Below, one piece after another: positions 44,514 to 52,656 of a stretch of DNA of 64,000 nt. Location: positions 1 through 64,000 of the forward strand of contig CAWFBT010000010.1 in NCBI GenBank assembly GCA_963814095.1, given 5' to 3'. The notes below the pieces were generated by a model that was not told where the DNA came from, ran no database searches, and saw nothing but the letters and a program-made list of their open reading frames with translations. Each line of letters begins with the position of its first letter. Position 1 is the first letter of the stretch. The translations under genes were made by a program, and so were the position numbers. The stretch comes from JACVRW01 sp963814095. GTDB lineage: Bacteria > Actinomycetota > Thermoleophilia > Solirubrobacterales > Thermoleophilaceae.

Positions 44514-45804
44514 GCCGCAGCAGCGGCTCGGTGTTCGAGGGCCGCACGTTGAAGTGCCAGTCCTCGTAGTCGACCGAGATGCCGTCCAGCCAGCTCACCT
44601 CGCCGTCCGAGTAGCGCTCGGCCAGCTCGTCCATCTTGCCGTCCTGGTCCTCGACCTCCGAGTTGATCTCGCCGGAGATGAAGTACTTGGAGCGGAGCGG
44701 CTCCAGCAGCTCGCTGAGCCGGCTGCCCTCGACGGACAGCAGCTCGAGCAGCAGCAGCGCGGGCAGCGTGCCGGAGTCGGCGCAGTAGAAGTCGCGGAAG
44801 TAGTAGTGCCCGGACACCTCGCCGCCGAAGGCGGCCCCTGTGTCGCGCATGCGCGTCTTGAAGAACGCGTGCCCGACCCGGTTGACCTCGGCGCTCCCGC
44901 CCTCCGCCTCGACCAGATCGCGGACGGCGCGTGAGGCGCGCACGTCGTAGAGGATCGTCGCGCCCGGCTCCTTGCGCAGGATCGACTGAGCGAGCAGCGC
45001 GGTGAGGAAGTCCCCGGCGACGAACTCTCCTGTGTCGTCGATGAAGAAGCAGCGGTCCGCGTCGCCGTCCCAGGCGATCCCGAGGTCGGCGCCCGTCTCG
45101 CGGACCCGCTCGATGATGAAGCGGCGGTTCTCCTCGAGGAGCGGGTTCGGCTCGTGGTCGGGGAAGGTGCCGTCCGGCTCCCAGTAGGTGCGCTCCTGCT
45201 CGATCGGCAGGGAGTCGAGCAGCGGGCCCACCATCGGGCCGGCCATGCCGTTGCCCCCGTCGACGACGACCTTGGCCGGCTTGACCTGAGAGGGATCGAT
45301 GTAGCCGAGCGCGGCCTCGCGGAACGCGTCCGCGACGTCGTCCTGGGAGAGCTCACCGGGCGGGTCGGCCGCCGGCCCCGGCTCCCCGGCGCTCACGATC
45401 TCCTTCAGCTCGCCGATGCCCGAGTCGCCCGAGAGCGCGAGCGCGCCGCGCTTGACGAGCTTCGCCCCCGTGTAGGCGGCGGGGTTGTGCGACGCCGTGC
45501 ACATCAGGCCCCCATCGAGCTCGCGCGAGCCGACCGTCCAGTAGAGCATCTCCGTGCCGACCATGCCGATGTCGAGCACGTCGGCGCCCTCGTCGCTGAT
45601 GCCGCGTCCGTAGGCCTCGGACATCCCGGGCGCGGACAGCCGCATGTCGTGCCCGAGCGCCACGCGCAGGTCCGTGACCGGCACGTCCTGGAGCTGCGAG
45701 AGCACGCGCGCGAAGCCGCGACCGATCCGGTACGCGAGCTCCTCGTCCATCTGGTCCGGGTAGATGCCGCGGACGTCGTAGGCCTTGAAGATCGTCTCGT
45801 CCAT
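44437..45804 (-). CDS. manB: Phosphomannomutase / phosphoglucomutase
   Basis: A 455-residue alpha-D-phosphohexomutase. The four sites are present: FKAYDVRGIYP, the phosphoserine loop CTASHNPAAYTGAKLV, the metal-binding WDGDADRCFF and the sugar-specificity loop FGGEVSGHYYFRD; the phosphate-binding RPSNTEPLLRLNLES closes the protein. It converts mannose-6-P or glucose-6-P to the 1-phosphate, the precursor of GDP-mannose or UDP-glucose for the polysaccharide. The open frame extends to 46176, but ATG 45804 (MDETIFKAYDVRG) is the family start; TAGGGT lies eleven bases upstream. Confidence 0.92.
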   Translation of the reverse strand: MDETIFKAYDVRGIYPDQMDEELAYRIGRGFARVLSQLQDVPVTDLRVALGHDMRLSAPGMSEAYGRGISDEGADVLDIGMVGTEMLYWTVGSRELDGGLMCTASHNPAAYTGAKLVKRGALALSGDSGIGELKEIVSAGEPGPAADPPGELSQDDVADAFREAALGYIDPSQVKPAKVVVDGGNGMAGPMVGPLLDSLPIEQERTYWEPDGTFPDHEPNPLLEENRRFIIERVRETGADLGIAWDGDADRCFFIDDTGEFVAGDFLTALLAQSILRKEPGATILYDVRASRAVRDLVEAEGGSAEVNRVGHAFFKTRMRDTGAAFGGEVSGHYYFRDFYCADSGTLPALLLLELLSVEGSRLSELLEPLRSKYFISGEINSEVEDQDGKMDELAERYSDGEVSWLDGISVDYEDWHFNVRPSNTEPLLRLNLESVRSEEHMQEKRDEVLALIRS

Positions 45805-45845
45805 CGCGACCCGGCACCCTAACCGCACGAGGCCCGCGCCGTGGC

Positions 45846-46787
45846 CTAGACCGGCTCGGCGCGGCGCAGCCGCAGGCCCGACGCCCCGAGCGTCGGCACG
45901 ATGTCGCGCAGGATTCCGCGCAGCGGCTCGGCGGCGAGCGGCTGGTGGCCGTTCGAGCGGCGCACGATCGAGGTGGTGCGGACGAGCGGCGGGTCTTCGA
46001 GCGGGCGCAGCACGACGCCGTCCCGCACGCCGGCGCTGAGCGCCAGCCGCGGGATCAGCGCGATCCCGACGCCGAGCGCGACGAGGCCCTGCATCGCCAG
46101 GTAGTCGTTCGTCTGCGACACCACATTCGGCTTGAATCCGCGCAGCTCGCAGGTGGCCTCGACGGCGTCCCTGCACAGGCAGGGATTGGGCGCGACCCAG
46201 GTCTCGTCCGCGAGCGCTGCGATATCGATGCTCTCCTCCTCGGCGAGGGCGTGACCAATCGGGAGCGCCACCAGCAGATGATCCTCGAAGAGCAGCTCGT
46301 ACTCGAGCTCCAGCTCGGGCTCGCGGTCCATCACCGGGTAGTCGTACGTGAGCGCGATGTCGTGGACGCCGTCGCGCAGCGCCGGCAGCGACTCGTCCGG
46401 GTCCGCCTGGACCACGTCGAGCGTGATCTCCGGGTAGCGGCGGGCGAGCGCGGCGACGGTCTCCGGCACGAGCGTCGTGGCCGCGCTCGGAAAGGCGGCC
46501 AGGCGGACCGTCGCGGTGGCCGCGGCGGCCAGGTCGCCGAGCTCGCGCTCGGCCTCGTCGAGGCGGTCGAGAACGGCGTCGGCATGGCGCAGGACCTGTT
46601 CACCCGCAGGGGTGACAGACAGCCCGCGCGGCTGGCGGACGAGCAGCTGGACGCCCAGTTCCTCCTCGAGCCGCGCGACGTGGTGCGAGACGGCCGGTTG
46701 GCTGTAGTGGAGCGCGTTTGCGGCCGCTGTGAAGGAGCCTCGTGCCGCTACTTCGCGAAACACCCGCAAACGTGCGACATCGAGCAT
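45846..46787 (-). CDS. LysR-family transcriptional regulator
   Basis: A 313-residue protein with the N-terminal winged helix (LRVFREVAARGSFTAAANAL, YSQPAVSHHVARLEEELGVQ) and a C-terminal periplasmic-binding-like effector domain. Residues near 190-215 contain NPCLCRDAVEATCEL, with two close cysteines that could be redox or metal sensitive. It is divergent from the sigma-factor gene, so by LysR habit it may control that gene from the 108-base region between them. ATG 46787 is set by TAACTT six bases upstream. Confidence 0.9.
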   Translation of the reverse strand: MLDVARLRVFREVAARGSFTAAANALHYSQPAVSHHVARLEEELGVQLLVRQPRGLSVTPAGEQVLRHADAVLDRLDEAERELGDLAAAATATVRLAAFPSAATTLVPETVAALARRYPEITLDVVQADPDESLPALRDGVHDIALTYDYPVMDREPELELEYELLFEDHLLVALPIGHALAEEESIDIAALADETWVAPNPCLCRDAVEATCELRGFKPNVVSQTNDYLAMQGLVALGVGIALIPRLALSAGVRDGVVLRPLEDPPLVRTTSIVRRSNGHQPLAAEPLRGILRDIVPTLGASGLRLRRAEPV

Positions 46788-46793
46788 CGACCC

Positions 46794-46799
46794 AAGTTA
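46794..46799 (-). promoter_or_regulatory. -10 box of a leaderless promoter for the LysR gene
   Basis: TAACTT, six bases (GGGTCG), ATG 46787 on the minus strand. Confidence 0.5.
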
Positions 46800-46895
46800 T
46801 CAGCGCCATCAACGACTTCGCTTGCCGAATGGGGTAGTCGGGAGGACCCTGTTGGGAGAGAGACGGACTCCCCCCAGCGTTTCAAGGAAGACAAA

Positions 46896-47459
46896 ATGCC
46901 CCCGCTTTCCCTGGCCCCGATGAGCGGCGACGCCGCTCTGGCCCCGCCGCGCGCGTTTGCCCCCACGCGCACCCTCCACCCCGACGAGGCAGCGTCCCAT
47001 CTGACCCGGCTCTACCGGCTCGCGTGGTCGCTGTGCGGATCGCCGCACGTCGCCGAGGACCTCGTGCAGGAGACCTACCTGCGCGTACTCGCCCGGCCGC
47101 GTCGCGTGCGCAACGCCGACAGCTTCGCCTACCTGGCGCGGACGCTGCGCAACGTCACGACCGACCACCGCCGCTCCGAGTCGTCGCGCGAGCGCAGGCG
47201 GCTGCCGGCCGACGAGGTCGACCCGCCCGACCATCGGGTCACCGGCGACCCCGTGCTGGCCGCGCTCGCAGGCGAGGTCTACGGCGCGGTGTCCGGGCTG
47301 CCCGACCACCATCGCGACGTGGTCGCGGCCGTCGACGTCGCCGGCATGACCTACGACGAGGCGGCGCGCACGCTCGGCATCCCGGTCGGCTCTGTGATGA
47401 GCCGGCTCTACCGCGCGCGCGACCGGCTCGCGGAGAAGCTCGGGGACGGCTGGCTCTGA
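46896..47459 (+). CDS. ECF-type RNA polymerase sigma factor
   Basis: A 187-residue sigma-70 family protein. Region 2 is LTRLYRLAWSLCGSPHVAED then LVQETYLRVL; region 4 is VSGLPDHHRDVVAAVDVAGM, YDEAARTLGIPVGSVMSRLY. ATG 46896 has a clear ribosome-binding site (AAGGAAG, five bases upstream). No anti-sigma gene is adjacent. It should direct RNA polymerase to a stress or envelope regulon. Confidence 0.88.
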   Translation: MPPLSLAPMSGDAALAPPRAFAPTRTLHPDEAASHLTRLYRLAWSLCGSPHVAEDLVQETYLRVLARPRRVRNADSFAYLARTLRNVTTDHRRSESSRERRRLPADEVDPPDHRVTGDPVLAALAGEVYGAVSGLPDHHRDVVAAVDVAGMTYDEAARTLGIPVGSVMSRLYRARDRLAEKLGDGWL

Positions 47460-47501
47460 TCGCCGGATAGACGCGGGTCACGCGGGGTATGAGACCGTCG
47501 C

Positions 47502-48464
47502 GTGACCCGAATCGGCTTTCACTGCTCGCACGAGCAGATCCCCCCGCGCGAGCTGCTCAGTGCGGTGCGCCATGCCGAGGAGGCGGGCTTCGCGGCGGCG
47601 ATGTCCTCCGATCACTTCTCGCCGTGGAGCGAGCGCCAGGGCGAATCCGGCTTTGCCTGGTCATTTCTGGGAGCAGCGCTCGAGGCCACGAGCCTGACGT
47701 TCGGAGTCGTGAACGCCCCCGGCCAGCGCTACCACCCGGCGATAGTGGCCCAGGCCGCTGCCTCCCTGTCCCAGATGTACCCGGGCCGCCTGTGGGTGGC
47801 GCTGGGCAGCGGCGAGGCGTCCAACGAGCACATCACGGGCGAACGCTGGCCCTCCAAGGCCGAGCGCAACGCGCGCCTGCGCGAGTGCGTCGACGTCATC
47901 CGCGCCCTGTTCGCCGGCGAGGTCGTGAACCACCACGGCCGCGTGGTGGTCGACCGCGCCCGGCTGTGGACCCTGCCGCCCGAGCCCCCCGCACTGATCG
48001 GCCCGGCGGTGAGCGTCGAGACAGCCGCCTGGGTGGGCGAGTGGGCGGACGGGCTCGTGACGGTCAACCAGCCGCCCGACAAGCTCGAGCGCATGATCGC
48101 GGCCTTCAGGGACAACGGCGGTGCGGGCAAGCGGCTCGCCGTGCAGGTCCACCTCGCCTGGGCGCCGGACGAGGACAGCGCGCTCGAGATCGCCCACGAT
48201 CAGTGGCGCACGAACGTGTTCGCGCCGCCGCTGTGCTGGGACCTCGCGACCGTCGAGCAGTTCGACATCGCCGCGGAGCACGTGAGCCCCGAGGCAATGC
48301 GCGACACCGTGCTGGTCTCGGCCGATCCCGCGCGCCACGTCGAGGTGCTGCAGGAGCTTGCCGAGCTCGGCTTCGACGAGATCTACCTCCATCACGTCGG
48401 CCGCGAGCAGGAGCGCTTCATCGACGCGTTCGGCGAGCACGTCCTCCCGAAGCTCGGAGGCTGA
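47502..48464 (+). CDS. LLM-class flavin-dependent oxidoreductase (TIGR03885-like)
   Basis: A 320-residue luciferase-like TIM barrel: RIGFHCSHEQIPPRELLSAV, SSDHFSPWSERQGESGFAWS, TFGVVNAPGQRYHPAIVAQA and WVALGSGEASNEHITGERWP. These match the LLM subgroup often placed beside trehalose-synthase-like genes; the next gene here is exactly such a GH13 enzyme, starting four bases after this stop. FMN or F420 use and substrate are not deducible. Confidence 0.8.
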   Translation: MTRIGFHCSHEQIPPRELLSAVRHAEEAGFAAAMSSDHFSPWSERQGESGFAWSFLGAALEATSLTFGVVNAPGQRYHPAIVAQAAASLSQMYPGRLWVALGSGEASNEHITGERWPSKAERNARLRECVDVIRALFAGEVVNHHGRVVVDRARLWTLPPEPPALIGPAVSVETAAWVGEWADGLVTVNQPPDKLERMIAAFRDNGGAGKRLAVQVHLAWAPDEDSALEIAHDQWRTNVFAPPLCWDLATVEQFDIAAEHVSPEAMRDTVLVSADPARHVEVLQELAELGFDEIYLHHVGREQERFIDAFGEHVLPKLGG

Positions 48465-48467
48465 CCG

Positions 48468-50138
48468 GTGCGCCTCGACCACACGAGCGACCTGTGGTGG
48501 AAGAACGCGGTCATCTACTGCCTCGACGTCGAGACGTTCCTCGACACGAACGGCGACGGGATCGGCGACCTCGAGGGAGTGATTCGCCAGATCGACTACC
48601 TCGCCGGCCTGGGCGTCACCTGTCTCTGGCTCATGCCGTTCTACCCGTCGCCGAACCGCGACGACGGCTACGACATCACGGACTACTACGGGGTCGATCC
48701 GCGGCTCGGCAACCTCGGCCAGTTCGTCGAGCTCGTGCGCACCGCCAACGACCGCGGCATCAAGGTGATCGTCGACCTCGTCGTGAATCACACCTCGGAC
48801 GAGCATCCGTGGTTCGAGGCCGCCCGCGCCGAGCCCGGCTCGCGCTTCCGCTCCTACTACGTCTGGCGCGACGAGCCCGCCGAGGAGCCGGCGGGGATCG
48901 CCTTCCCCGACAAGGAGACGAGCAACTGGGAGCGCGACCCCGAATCGGGCCAGTACTACCTGCACCGCTTCTACCGCTTTCAGCCGGACCTGAATGTCGC
49001 GAACCCCGCCGTTCAGGACGAGATCCACCGAATCGTTGGCTTCTGGCTGCAGCTCGGGGTTGCCGGCTTCCGGATGGACGCCGTGCCGTTCCTGCTCGAG
49101 ACCGAGGGCATGCAGGAGCGGATGGAGGATGACCCGCACGGCTTCCTGCGCAGCCTGCGTGCCTTCGCCACCCGCCGCCGCGGTGAGACGCTGCTGCTCG
49201 GCGAGGTGAATGCGGAGCTGAAGGCGCTCGCGCGCTACTTCGGTGACGAGGACGGCGACCAGCTGAACGCCCAGTTCGCCTTTCTCATCAACCAGAACCT
49301 GTGGCTGTCGCTCGCCCGTGAGGATGCCGAGCCGCTCGAGGCGGTGATCCGCACGCTCCCGACCGCTCCGCCCGACAACTGCTGGGCGACGTTCCTGCGC
49401 AACCACGACGAGCTCAGCCTCGACAAGCTCACCGAGTCGCAGCGCAAGGAGGTCTTCAAGGCCTTCGGTCCCCGCAAGGAGATGCAGCTGTACGGGCACG
49501 GCCTGCGCCGGCGCACCGCCACGATGCTCGGCGGCGACGGGCCCCGCCTGCGCATGGCCTGGAGCCTGATGCTCTCGCTGCCGGGCACCCCCGTGATCTT
49601 CATGGGCGACGAGATCGGCATGGGCGAGAACCTCTCGATCCCCGATCGGATGAGCGTCCGCGTGCCGATGCAGTGGTCGGACGCCAGGAACGGGGGCTTC
49701 TCGAGCGCGGCCGCGAGGGAGCTCGTGCGGCCGATGCGGAGCGGGCGCTTCGGCCCCAAGAACGTGAACGTGGCCGCCCAGCGCCGCGACGACGACTCGC
49801 TGCTGAACTTCCTCGAGCGGCTGATCCGCCGCCGCAAGGAGACCCCCGAGTTCGGCTGGGGGGCGAGCACGCTGATCGAGACGACCGCGGGCCAGCTGTT
49901 CGCGCATCGCTGTGACTGGCAGGGCTCGCGGGTCGCGGCGGTGCACAACCTGTCCGCGACGAAGGCGCGAGCCACCCTCGACCTCGGCATCACCAGGGGC
50001 GAGCGGGTGGCGATCGACGACCTGCTCGAGCAGCGCGAGCACACTCCCAACGCGGACGGCACACTCGACGTCGAGCTCGACGGCTACGGCTACCTGTGGC
50101 TGCGCGTTCGCCGTGCCGGCGAGCGCCCGCTGACCTGA
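48468..50138 (+). CDS. GH13 alpha-amylase-family enzyme, trehalose-synthase (maltose alpha-D-glucosyltransferase) like
   Basis: A 556-residue (beta/alpha)8 enzyme: WWKNAVIYCLDVETFLDTNG, GVTCLWLMPFYPSP, DLVVNHTSDEHPWF. Catalytic residues are Asp204 (GFRMDAVPF), Glu246 (LLLGEVN) and Asp314 (RNHDELS). MGDEIGMGENLSIPDRMSVR and VPMQWSDARNGGFS are typical of the trehalose synthase branch, which isomerises maltose and trehalose, though no kinase domain is fused and DVETF replaces the usual DVRSF-type loop, so specificity could differ. Likely cytoplasmic glycogen/trehalose metabolism. GTG 48468 lies four bases after the LLM gene. Confidence 0.85.
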   Translation: MRLDHTSDLWWKNAVIYCLDVETFLDTNGDGIGDLEGVIRQIDYLAGLGVTCLWLMPFYPSPNRDDGYDITDYYGVDPRLGNLGQFVELVRTANDRGIKVIVDLVVNHTSDEHPWFEAARAEPGSRFRSYYVWRDEPAEEPAGIAFPDKETSNWERDPESGQYYLHRFYRFQPDLNVANPAVQDEIHRIVGFWLQLGVAGFRMDAVPFLLETEGMQERMEDDPHGFLRSLRAFATRRRGETLLLGEVNAELKALARYFGDEDGDQLNAQFAFLINQNLWLSLAREDAEPLEAVIRTLPTAPPDNCWATFLRNHDELSLDKLTESQRKEVFKAFGPRKEMQLYGHGLRRRTATMLGGDGPRLRMAWSLMLSLPGTPVIFMGDEIGMGENLSIPDRMSVRVPMQWSDARNGGFSSAAARELVRPMRSGRFGPKNVNVAAQRRDDDSLLNFLERLIRRRKETPEFGWGASTLIETTAGQLFAHRCDWQGSRVAAVHNLSATKARATLDLGITRGERVAIDDLLEQREHTPNADGTLDVELDGYGYLWLRVRRAGERPLT

Positions 50139-50141
50139 GCG

Positions 50142-51137
50142 CTAGAGCCAGCCGCGCTTGCGGAAGTACCCGACCATCCCGAGGAGCAGCACGACCATCC
50201 CGGCGATGATCATCCAGAACGGGGCCGACTCGCCCTCGCCGGGCACGTGCACGTTCATGCCCCAGATGCTCGCGATGAAGGTCAGCGGCAGCACGACGAC
50301 GCTGATCGCCGTCAGGAAGCGCAGCACCTCGTTGACCCGGTGCGAGAGCACCGATTCGTTTGTGACCTCGAGCGCCTCGACGACCTCCTTGTAGTTCTCG
50401 AGCATGTCCCAGATGCGCTCGGACGCGTCGACGATGTCGTCGAAGTAGACCTCGAGGTCCTCGGGGAGGTAGCGCTGCTTCGTCCGCTCGAGGTCGCGCA
50501 GAACCGCGCGCTGCGGGCGGATGATCTTGCGGAAGTTGATGATCTCCTGCTTCGAGTTGGAGATGTCGCGCACGACCTCCTCGGAGCGCCCCTCGAAGAT
50601 GTCCTCCTCGAGCCGCTCGAGCTTGTTGCCGATCTTGCGCAGCATCGGGAAGCAGTAGTCGAACGAGTCGTCGACGATCTTGTAGAGCAGGGAGCCCGAG
50701 CCCTTCGAGAAGAGGGCGTCGCGCACGTCCTCGCTCGAGCGGCAGCGCTCGAACAGATACTCGACGGGCGGGATCGGCTCGTTCGGCAGCGTGATCAGGT
50801 AGTCGGGGCCGATGAAGATGTCGAGCTCGGCCGCGTTCAGCCGCCCGACCGTCTTGTCGAAGACCGGGAAGTACAGGACGATGAACAGGTAGTCGTCGTA
50901 CTCGTCGATCTTCGGGCGCTGGTTGCGCGAGAGAACGTCCTCGTAGTCGAGCGGGTGGAAGTCGAAGTGCTCTTCCAGCCAGGCCCGGTCGATCGGCCGC
51001 GGCCGCTCGATGTTGAGCCAGCGCAGGCCATGCGCCTCGACGACCTCGACGCTGGGCTCGGTCGGCGCGGTTGAGAGCGCGGAATCAGCCCGCGCGCGTG
51101 CGGAACGCCTGAGACGGGGCTTCGGGAGGCTCGGCAT
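50142..51137 (-). CDS. corA: CorA-family magnesium/cobalt transporter (start uncertain; probably 51168 with a frameshift near 51090)
   Basis: A 331-residue protein with the CorA cytoplasmic domain (LEEHFDFHPLDYEDVLSRNQ, DEYDDYLFIVLYFPVFDK) and two C-terminal helices, the first ending with the invariant Gly-Met-Asn (ASIWGMNVHVPGEGE). It forms a pentameric Mg2+ channel. ATG 51137 lacks a ribosome site. GTG 51168, seven bases after TAGAAT, fits the leaderless signature but is one base out of phase: its frame reads MNVLDDPLRPDAEPPEAPSQ, then AFRTRAG and a stop at 51085. Removing one G in the GGGC run there joins it to DSALSTAPTEPSVEV of CorA, giving 341 residues. Confidence 0.88.
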   Translation of the reverse strand: MPSLPKPRLRRSARARADSALSTAPTEPSVEVVEAHGLRWLNIERPRPIDRAWLEEHFDFHPLDYEDVLSRNQRPKIDEYDDYLFIVLYFPVFDKTVGRLNAAELDIFIGPDYLITLPNEPIPPVEYLFERCRSSEDVRDALFSKGSGSLLYKIVDDSFDYCFPMLRKIGNKLERLEEDIFEGRSEEVVRDISNSKQEIINFRKIIRPQRAVLRDLERTKQRYLPEDLEVYFDDIVDASERIWDMLENYKEVVEALEVTNESVLSHRVNEVLRFLTAISVVVLPLTFIASIWGMNVHVPGEGESAPFWMIIAGMVVLLLGMVGYFRKRGWL

Positions 51138-51175
51138 CGGGTCTGAGCGGGTCGTCCAGCACGTTCACGCCCTTC

Positions 51176-51181
51176 ATTCTA
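51176..51181 (-). promoter_or_regulatory. -10 box for corA
   Basis: TAGAAT on the minus strand, seven bases before GTG 51168. It supports transcription starting at that codon rather than initiation at ATG 51137. Confidence 0.45.
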
Positions 51182-51219
51182 CTTCGGCGCACTGGTATCC
51201 TCCGCCGCCAGACATAGCC

Positions 51220-51338
51220 GTTGCATCGAGAGGGGTGGAGGGACATGGCCCTGTGAAGCCCCGGCAACCGCCGCTGGTCCGTGAGGACCGGAGGAAAGGT
51301 GCCAAGTCCATCGGATCGTTGATCCGGCAGATGTGACA
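51220..51338 (+). promoter_or_regulatory. SAM-I (S-box) riboswitch
   Basis: The core GAGAGGGGTGGAGGGA, then GGCCCTGTGAAGCCCCGGCAACC and AAGGTGCCAAGTCC, is the S-box consensus: kink-turn and SAM-binding P2/P3 junction, then the P3 hairpin (CTGGTCC/GGACCGG) and conserved GGTGCCAA. The outer helix P1 pairs CATC (51224-51227) with GATG (51330-51333). It ends 15 bases before a strong terminator, so SAM binding should stop transcription of the thrC-like/thiS-like pair. S-boxes normally control methionine and SAM supply genes. Confidence 0.93.
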
Positions 51339-51352
51339 GGAGCGCTTTCTCG

Positions 51353-51387
51353 AGCCTCCGTCGTCACAGCAGCGGCGGAGGCTTTTT
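51353..51387 (+). terminator. Rho-independent terminator of the SAM riboswitch
   Basis: AGCCTCCGTCG (51353-51363) pairs with CGGCGGAGGCT (51373-51383) with one G-U pair, a nine-base loop, and the T-run 51383-51387. It sits 18 bases before the start codon, in the right place for a riboswitch attenuator. Confidence 0.9.
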
Positions 51388-51405
51388 CACAGGGAAAGGA
51401 CAGCA

Positions 51406-52641
51406 ATGCCCGTTCAGGCGCTCCAATGCAAGGAATGTCATGAGACCTACCCGCTCGACGCTCGCTACGTGTGCGAGCGCTGCTTCGGCCCGCTCGAGGT
51501 CGCGTACGACCTGAGCGGCCTCGACGCCGCCTCGGTCAAGCGGCGCATCCAGGCCGGCCCGCAGACGATCTGGCGCTACTCGGACTTCCTGCCGTTCGAG
51601 GGTCCGCCGGCGCCCGGCCTTCCGGTCGGCCTGACGCCGCTCCAGCGCGCGCCGCGGCTCGCCGAGGCGCTCGGGATCGGCGAGCTCTACATCAAGAACG
51701 ACACCGCCAACCCGACCCACTCCTTCAAGGACCGGGTCGTGGCGATCGCCGTGGCCAAGGCGCAGGAGCTCGGCTACGAGGTCGTCGCCTGCCCGTCGAC
51801 GGGCAACCTGGCCAACGCCGTCGCGGCACACTCCGCGGCAGCCGGGCTCGACTCGTACGTGTTCATCCCGGCCGACCTCGAGGAGCAGAAGGTGCTCGCC
51901 ACCGGGGTCTACGGCACCCATCTGGTGGCCGTGCGCGGCACCTACGACGACGTCAACAGGCTCTGCACCGAGCTGTCGGGCGAGCGCGACTGGGCCTTCG
52001 TCAACGTCAACGTCCGGCCCTACTACGCGGAGGGATCGAAGACGATCGCGTTCGAGATCGCCGAACAACTCGGCTTCGAGCTGCCGGACCGCGTGGTCGC
52101 GCCGATCGCGTCCGGCTCGCTGTTCACGAAGATCGCGCGCGGCTTCGACGAGTGGCGCGAGGTCGGACTGATCGAGGGCGACCTCCCGACGTTCAACGGC
52201 GCTCAGGCAGCCGGCTGCTCGCCGGTCGCGCAGGCCTTCGAGGACGGCAAGGACTTCTGCCGCCCGGTCAAGCCGGACACGATCGCCAAGTCGCTTGCGA
52301 TCGGGAATCCGGCCGACGGGCCGTACGCGCTCGACCTGGCGCGGCGCTCGGGCGGCTCCGTGGACTCGGTGACCGACGACGAGATCCGGGAGGGCATAAG
52401 CCTGCTCGCCCAGACGACCGGCATCTTCACCGAGACCGCCGGCGGCGTCACCGCCGCCACGCTCCGGAAGCTCGCCGAGCGCGGCGACATCGGGCGGGAT
52501 GAGCGGGTCGTCGCGGTGATCACCGGAGACGGACTCAAGACGCTCGACGCGGTGCGCGGCACCTTCGAGATGCACGAGATCGACGCATCCGTCGACGCCT
52601 TCGAGGAGGCCCTTGCCGGAGACACCGTCGGCGCGGTGTAA
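51406..52641 (+). CDS. thrC: Threonine-synthase-family PLP enzyme with N-terminal zinc ribbon; proposed homocysteine synthase acting on O-phosphohomoserine
   Basis: A 411-residue fold-type II PLP enzyme. An N-terminal zinc ribbon (Cys8, Cys11, Cys23, Cys26) precedes the catalytic domain. The Schiff-base lysine is Lys108 in NPTHSFKDR, and the PLP phosphate loop is CPSTGNLANAVAAHSA; classical threonine synthases usually read NPTGSFKDR and STGNT(S/A). By family it should act on O-phosphohomoserine in the cytoplasm. Two facts argue against plain threonine synthesis: it is under a SAM-I riboswitch, and a ThiS/MoaD-like sulfur carrier follows 15 bases later. A sulfhydrylase making homocysteine from a carrier thiocarboxylate is therefore proposed as inference. 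AAAGGA precedes ATG 51406. Confidence 0.85.
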   Translation: MPVQALQCKECHETYPLDARYVCERCFGPLEVAYDLSGLDAASVKRRIQAGPQTIWRYSDFLPFEGPPAPGLPVGLTPLQRAPRLAEALGIGELYIKNDTANPTHSFKDRVVAIAVAKAQELGYEVVACPSTGNLANAVAAHSAAAGLDSYVFIPADLEEQKVLATGVYGTHLVAVRGTYDDVNRLCTELSGERDWAFVNVNVRPYYAEGSKTIAFEIAEQLGFELPDRVVAPIASGSLFTKIARGFDEWREVGLIEGDLPTFNGAQAAGCSPVAQAFEDGKDFCRPVKPDTIAKSLAIGNPADGPYALDLARRSGGSVDSVTDDEIREGISLLAQTTGIFTETAGGVTAATLRKLAERGDIGRDERVVAVITGDGLKTLDAVRGTFEMHEIDASVDAFEEALAGDTVGAV

Positions 52642-52656
52642 TCTGCCCGATCCCCG

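Noticed and set aside
47661..50042. 793-codon minus-strand frame opposite the LLM and GH13 genes
   Set aside because: Shadow frame spanning two well-recognised plus-strand genes.
51220..51338. SAM-IV or other SAM riboswitch classes
   Set aside because: The conserved core and the adjacent Rho-independent terminator fit SAM-I. The pseudoknot-bearing 3' extension of SAM-IV is not evident.
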